From NCBI GenBank assembly GCA_039944535.1, contig JBDUYP010000024.1:124001-188000 (forward strand): a stretch of DNA of 64,000 bases, read 5' to 3'. Position 1 is the stretch's first letter; the number at the start of each line of letters is the position of its first letter. The notes beneath the pieces were generated by a model. The model made no database searches and had not been told where the DNA came from. It worked only from the letters and a program-made list of their open reading frames with translations. Positions 60,908-64,000 of the stretch are shown piece by piece. Both the position numbers and the translations under genes were made by a program. This DNA comes from JAMZMI01 sp039944535 (lineage in GTDB: Bacteria; Bacteroidota; Bacteroidia; Cytophagales; Cyclobacteriaceae).

Positions 60908-63319
60908 ATGAGAAAACTACAGTTACTTCTTTTAATCACCTTGATCTCTATGGCTTTTGGTTTCATCCAGCAAGGCACCATACAGGAGATCCTGAGTAAA
61001 CTCAGAAATTTCACTCAGAGGAATTATCAGGAAAAGGTGTATGTTCAGACTAATTCTGATGTTTATTATGCCGGTGATGTGATATGGTTCAGCACTTCCC
61101 TACTCGACGTGCAAACACACACTCCCTCACTTTTGAGCCAGATAGTTCATGTTAAATTATATAATAGTAATGGCAAGGAACTGGTCAGAAAAAAAATTCA
61201 AACACGCGACGGTCATGGCAATGCCGACATTTTCTTGAGTGACACACTATCCACAGGAGTATATCACATGGTAGCATATACCGAATGGATGAAAAATTTT
61301 GAGCAGGGCTACATCTACAAGAAGCCCCTCTATGTCATCAACCAAAAGCTGAAAAAGGCTGAAGAAACCGAAAAGACTTCAGGCATCAACGTTATGTTTT
61401 TTCCTGAAGGAGGCACTATACTGGAGTCTGTCAAAAACAAAATCGGGTTCATCGCCACCAACAATGCTGGAGAAACAATCAATATAAAAGGTCATATCCT
61501 ATCCGATAAAGGAGACACCCTGCAGGCCGTTTCCACACATAAATTTGGAAGAGGCAACTTCACATTTACTCCTAAACCAAGACGTAGCTATCACCTTATC
61601 ATTGACCAAAACAATCAGGAAGCAAGGTTCGATCTTCCCCAAACCAATAAGCAGGGTATCAACCTGAACCTAAACACCGACCCGTATGGCAACATAAATG
61701 TGAGCATAGCCATGTCAAAAGACTATGCCAGATCCAACAAATCTATATCTCTCATTTCACACTGCCGTGGTGAAGTCACCTTTGCCGCTGAAGGAGAAGG
61801 GGCCACAAAAAGTGTGATCACCATACCTAAGAACAAACTGGCACCCGGAGTGAACCAGTTGACAATATTCGATCAGGCAGGTGTTCCTGTTGCTGACAGA
61901 CTGGTCTTTGTTCCGAACACAAAAAAACCTATTGTTTCGGTTGGCAACCTACAACCCGTCTATGGTAAAAAATCAAAAGTCTCTATCCAGCTTGGATTGG
62001 AGTTGGCTGAAGCTGCTAACATTTCTATTTCCGTCCATGACCGCCCTCCTATGGGCCATGTGGGCATAGACAATTACTTACAAATCAGTTCTGAGCTGGG
62101 CATCAGCGCGGATGAAGCAAGTTTTTGTTTAGCTGACACGGATAGCTCCCGAACTGCTCTCGAAAACCTGATGCTCACATCGTCATGGGGTCGGTTTTCA
62201 TGGGAGGATGTACTCGATGAGAAAAACACAAAACTGAAATACTCATACGAGAAATATGGCGTACTATTCCGGGGAAAGCTCGTTCACAAAGAGACGAACG
62301 CGCCGGTAAAAGACACCTCGGTGATATTCTCAATATTGGATCAATACCCCAACCTGACTTTTCAAAGACTGGGAGATCAGTCCGAATTTGTATTTCCACT
62401 TGACGGTATCAGCGGCAAGTCCCGAGCCTTTGTCACTATCCTTGACGAGCCCGCAATGGAAAACTATCGACTCATAGACCTTGACAAGAATGATGACTTT
62501 GAAATCACGCTCCCACAAATGGCAAAAGTTGGCTTTCCGAAAGCTTTGGATAAACATTTTGAAATCAAGAAAAAGGACGACAAAATCCTCAAAAACTACA
62601 GAATCTACGCTCCTGAGTTATTCTCAAACCCTGATCCAGTGCTGTCACCTAATTACCCTCTCAACTCAATGACAAGCCCCGACCACACCATAGACACGGA
62701 TGAATTTATCCAGTTGACCGGGCTGAAAGAAATGATGGACGAGCTGGCTCCATCGGCCAAAATCAAACGTTGGAAAGGTGCCGACCACATTTTTGTGTAT
62801 CAATATGAGCCCATGCCAGAAATAAAAAGAAGACCGGCAATTTTCAATGACCTGCCTGCTACATTGGTACTAAATGGTGTGCCAATCTTCGATGATGAGC
62901 TGATGTTTGGTCTGGATTATTCCAATATTGATCATGCCGGAATCTACACTGGCCAGTACGACATTTCGGATCACCGGTTTCATGGGTTCGTGTCAGTTAC
63001 TACCAAAGACATTTTTAGCGATGAAAACCCGATGCTGAGAGCATCTAACTCTACCGAAGTGGAGGGAGTTTCCCATACCCGGACGTTTAAATCGCCCGAC
63101 TACAATTCGGATTACCAAAATCTGGAGAGACTGCCCGATCTTAGGCACTTGCTCCATTGGGAACCGAACCTGAAACTGCAATCTGAAAAACCGAAAGATG
63201 TCGTTTTCTATACATCTGATGTGCAAAACACCTTTTACATCACAATTGAGGGAATTTCAGAATCCGGAAAAACGATCAGCCTGACAAAGACTTTCACCGT
63301 ATCTTCAGAAACGCCTTAG
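60908..63319 (+). CDS. Secreted MG2-type (macroglobulin-domain) protein of the TonB operon
   Basis: 803 residues with a signal peptide (MRKLQLLLLITLISMAFGF). Near the N-terminus a macroglobulin MG2-like domain (KVYVQTNSDVYYAGDVIWFSTSLLD ... GVYHMVAYTEWM) typical of large Bacteroidota envelope proteins, followed by serial beta-domains (VMFFPEGGTILESVKNKIGFIATN; VNQLTIFDQAGVPVADRLVFVPN). A plug-like fold of SusC type is not seen. It starts 1 bp after the second DUF4249 gene, completing the operon. The ligand of the system is unknown. Confidence 0.85.
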   Translation: MRKLQLLLLITLISMAFGFIQQGTIQEILSKLRNFTQRNYQEKVYVQTNSDVYYAGDVIWFSTSLLDVQTHTPSLLSQIVHVKLYNSNGKELVRKKIQTRDGHGNADIFLSDTLSTGVYHMVAYTEWMKNFEQGYIYKKPLYVINQKLKKAEETEKTSGINVMFFPEGGTILESVKNKIGFIATNNAGETINIKGHILSDKGDTLQAVSTHKFGRGNFTFTPKPRRSYHLIIDQNNQEARFDLPQTNKQGINLNLNTDPYGNINVSIAMSKDYARSNKSISLISHCRGEVTFAAEGEGATKSVITIPKNKLAPGVNQLTIFDQAGVPVADRLVFVPNTKKPIVSVGNLQPVYGKKSKVSIQLGLELAEAANISISVHDRPPMGHVGIDNYLQISSELGISADEASFCLADTDSSRTALENLMLTSSWGRFSWEDVLDEKNTKLKYSYEKYGVLFRGKLVHKETNAPVKDTSVIFSILDQYPNLTFQRLGDQSEFVFPLDGISGKSRAFVTILDEPAMENYRLIDLDKNDDFEITLPQMAKVGFPKALDKHFEIKKKDDKILKNYRIYAPELFSNPDPVLSPNYPLNSMTSPDHTIDTDEFIQLTGLKEMMDELAPSAKIKRWKGADHIFVYQYEPMPEIKRRPAIFNDLPATLVLNGVPIFDDELMFGLDYSNIDHAGIYTGQYDISDHRFHGFVSVTTKDIFSDENPMLRASNSTEVEGVSHTRTFKSPDYNSDYQNLERLPDLRHLLHWEPNLKLQSEKPKDVVFYTSDVQNTFYITIEGISESGKTISLTKTFTVSSETP

Positions 63320-63388
63320 AAACTCCTGAAGTCATTATTTGGTTACCTTGCCTCATTGCGAACCAACCAATCGTAACTTCAGTTTAGG

Positions 63389-64000
63389 ATGGAGCGAAAG
63401 CATTTTTTAAAACTCTTAGGCCTCACACCATTTGCATTCAGTATGGAATCACTTAGCGACTTGAGCAAGGCAGCTTCTTCGTTTTCCAATTCGGAAAAAA
63501 TGCCGGTACTTTTTCTTGGGCACGGCAACCCGATGAACGCCATAGAAGAAAATGAATTTGTAACAGGGTTTAGAAATGTGGCCAGTACACTACCCAGGCC
63601 CAACGCCATTCTTTGTATTTCGGCACATTGGTACACACGTGGAACCAAAGTCACCGCCATGCAGATGCCTCCGACTATTCACGATTTTGGTGGGTTTCCA
63701 CAGGAGTTATTTCAGGTTCAATACCCCGCCCCCGGCCGTCCGGCATTGGCAGCAGAAACGAAAAGATTACTCGATCCGGTAATGGTTGAGCTAGATGAAA
63801 AATGGGGCCTGGATCATGGAGCCTGGAGCGTAATCAAGCACCTCTACCCTGATGCTGATGTGCCTGTTATCCAACTCAGTATCGATTTCACCAAACCTCC
63901 AGTGTGGCATTATGAGTTGGCGCAGCAGCTCAAGTCTCTAAGAAATAAAGGTGTTTTGATTATCGGGAGCGGCAACATCCTCCATAACCTTAGGCTAGTG
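63389..64000 (+). CDS. 4,5-DOPA dioxygenase extradiol-like enzyme (YgiD/LigB family), 3' truncated by window edge
   Basis: 204 codons in frame from the ATG at 63389 to the right edge; the rest lies outside. Class III extradiol dioxygenase landmarks: PVLFLGHGNPM (His45), CISAHWYTRGT (His80), TIHDFGGFP, and DHGAWSVIKHLYP (another metal His). It begins with a leader MERKHFLKLLGL that resembles a weak Tat-type signal (RKHFLK) followed by a hydrophobic stretch, unlike cytoplasmic YgiD. Activity on catechols is expected from the family, not proven. Own gene, 69 bp after the MG2 gene. Confidence 0.88.
   Translation, partial: MERKHFLKLLGLTPFAFSMESLSDLSKAASSFSNSEKMPVLFLGHGNPMNAIEENEFVTGFRNVASTLPRPNAILCISAHWYTRGTKVTAMQMPPTIHDFGGFPQELFQVQYPAPGRPALAAETKRLLDPVMVELDEKWGLDHGAWSVIKHLYPDADVPVIQLSIDFTKPPVWHYELAQQLKSLRNKGVLIIGSGNILHNLRLV

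Noticed and set aside
1..64000. CRISPR array, tRNA, rRNA, integrase or IS element
   Set aside because: No regularly spaced direct repeats, no cloverleaf-like segment and no transposase or recombinase motif were noticed by eye; a formal scan was not possible.

Overview
The window looks like chromosome of a marine-type Bacteroidota, probably Cytophagales (Reichenbachiella/Fulvivirga/Ekhidna-like). The evidence is the many families typical of that phylum (TonB-dependent receptor with DUF4249 lipoproteins and an MG2-type protein, PafA-type phosphatase, DUF4159, BlaI/M56 pair, TIGR03805/TIGR03806 pair), the near-absence of Shine-Dalgarno motifs, and several exact TAnnTTTG (-7) promoter boxes close upstream of start codons. 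The genus is not resolvable from sequence reading alone. No rRNA, tRNA, CRISPR array, transposase or integrase was recognised.

Layout. 1-4.2 kb: 3' end of a PLP amino-acid decarboxylase, a TM2-domain protein, and convergent to it a four-gene envelope operon (LolA-like protein, secreted YidD-like protein, two TPR/membrane proteins). 4.3-10.3 kb: a lipoprotein with two Cu/Zn-SOD/CHRD-like repeats, then the guaA - TPR/periplasmic-binding protein - hemL operon (minus strand). 10.4-16 kb: a GH63/MGH1-like glycosidase, then PafA phosphatase - HAD phosphatase - DUF4159. 16-25.3 kb: a lipoprotein, a beta-barrel protein coupled to a secreted TPR-CHAT protease, mtaB, an FAH-family hydrolase, an M23 peptidase and bcp. 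25.5-32.9 kb: class III aminotransferase, PDZ aspartyl protease, purine nucleoside phosphorylase, nitroreductase, and a lipoamide-dehydrogenase-like flavoprotein lacking its redox cysteines. 32.9-36.4 kb: hisH-hisA-hisF-hisIE with phenylalanine hydroxylase upstream. 36.4-43.3 kb: intergenic repeats, an SDR dienoyl-CoA reductase, the diheme cytochrome/beta-helix lipoprotein pair, an ABC1 kinase with a TetR regulator, and a small unknown protein. 43.3-49.5 kb: ABC-F ATPase, lipoprotein, M61 peptidase, and a transsulfuration PLP enzyme.

49.5-53.7 kb is the most accessory-looking segment. A 1023-residue SIR2-domain protein with long helical C-terminal part, much more AT-rich than its neighbours, resembles the DSR-type defence-associated sirtuins. 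It sits beside a decayed gene remnant, a strong orphan terminator and a long imperfect hairpin, next to an NYN/OST-HTH protein. 53.7-64 kb: DUF1801 protein, a BlaI-type repressor with a visible palindromic operator, an M56-M23 fusion peptidase, a TonB receptor operon (receptor, two tandem DUF4249 lipoproteins, an MG2-type protein), and the 5' part of a DOPA-dioxygenase-like enzyme cut by the right edge.

The main candidates for something undescribed are the SIR2 protein and its junction, the secreted YidD/TM2-like operon, the beta-helix/diheme-cytochrome pair, the beta-barrel/TPR-CHAT pair, the tandem SOD-like lipoprotein, and the TGGCAG motif array at 29.6-29.9 kb. All functional statements are from reading motifs; no database search was run.
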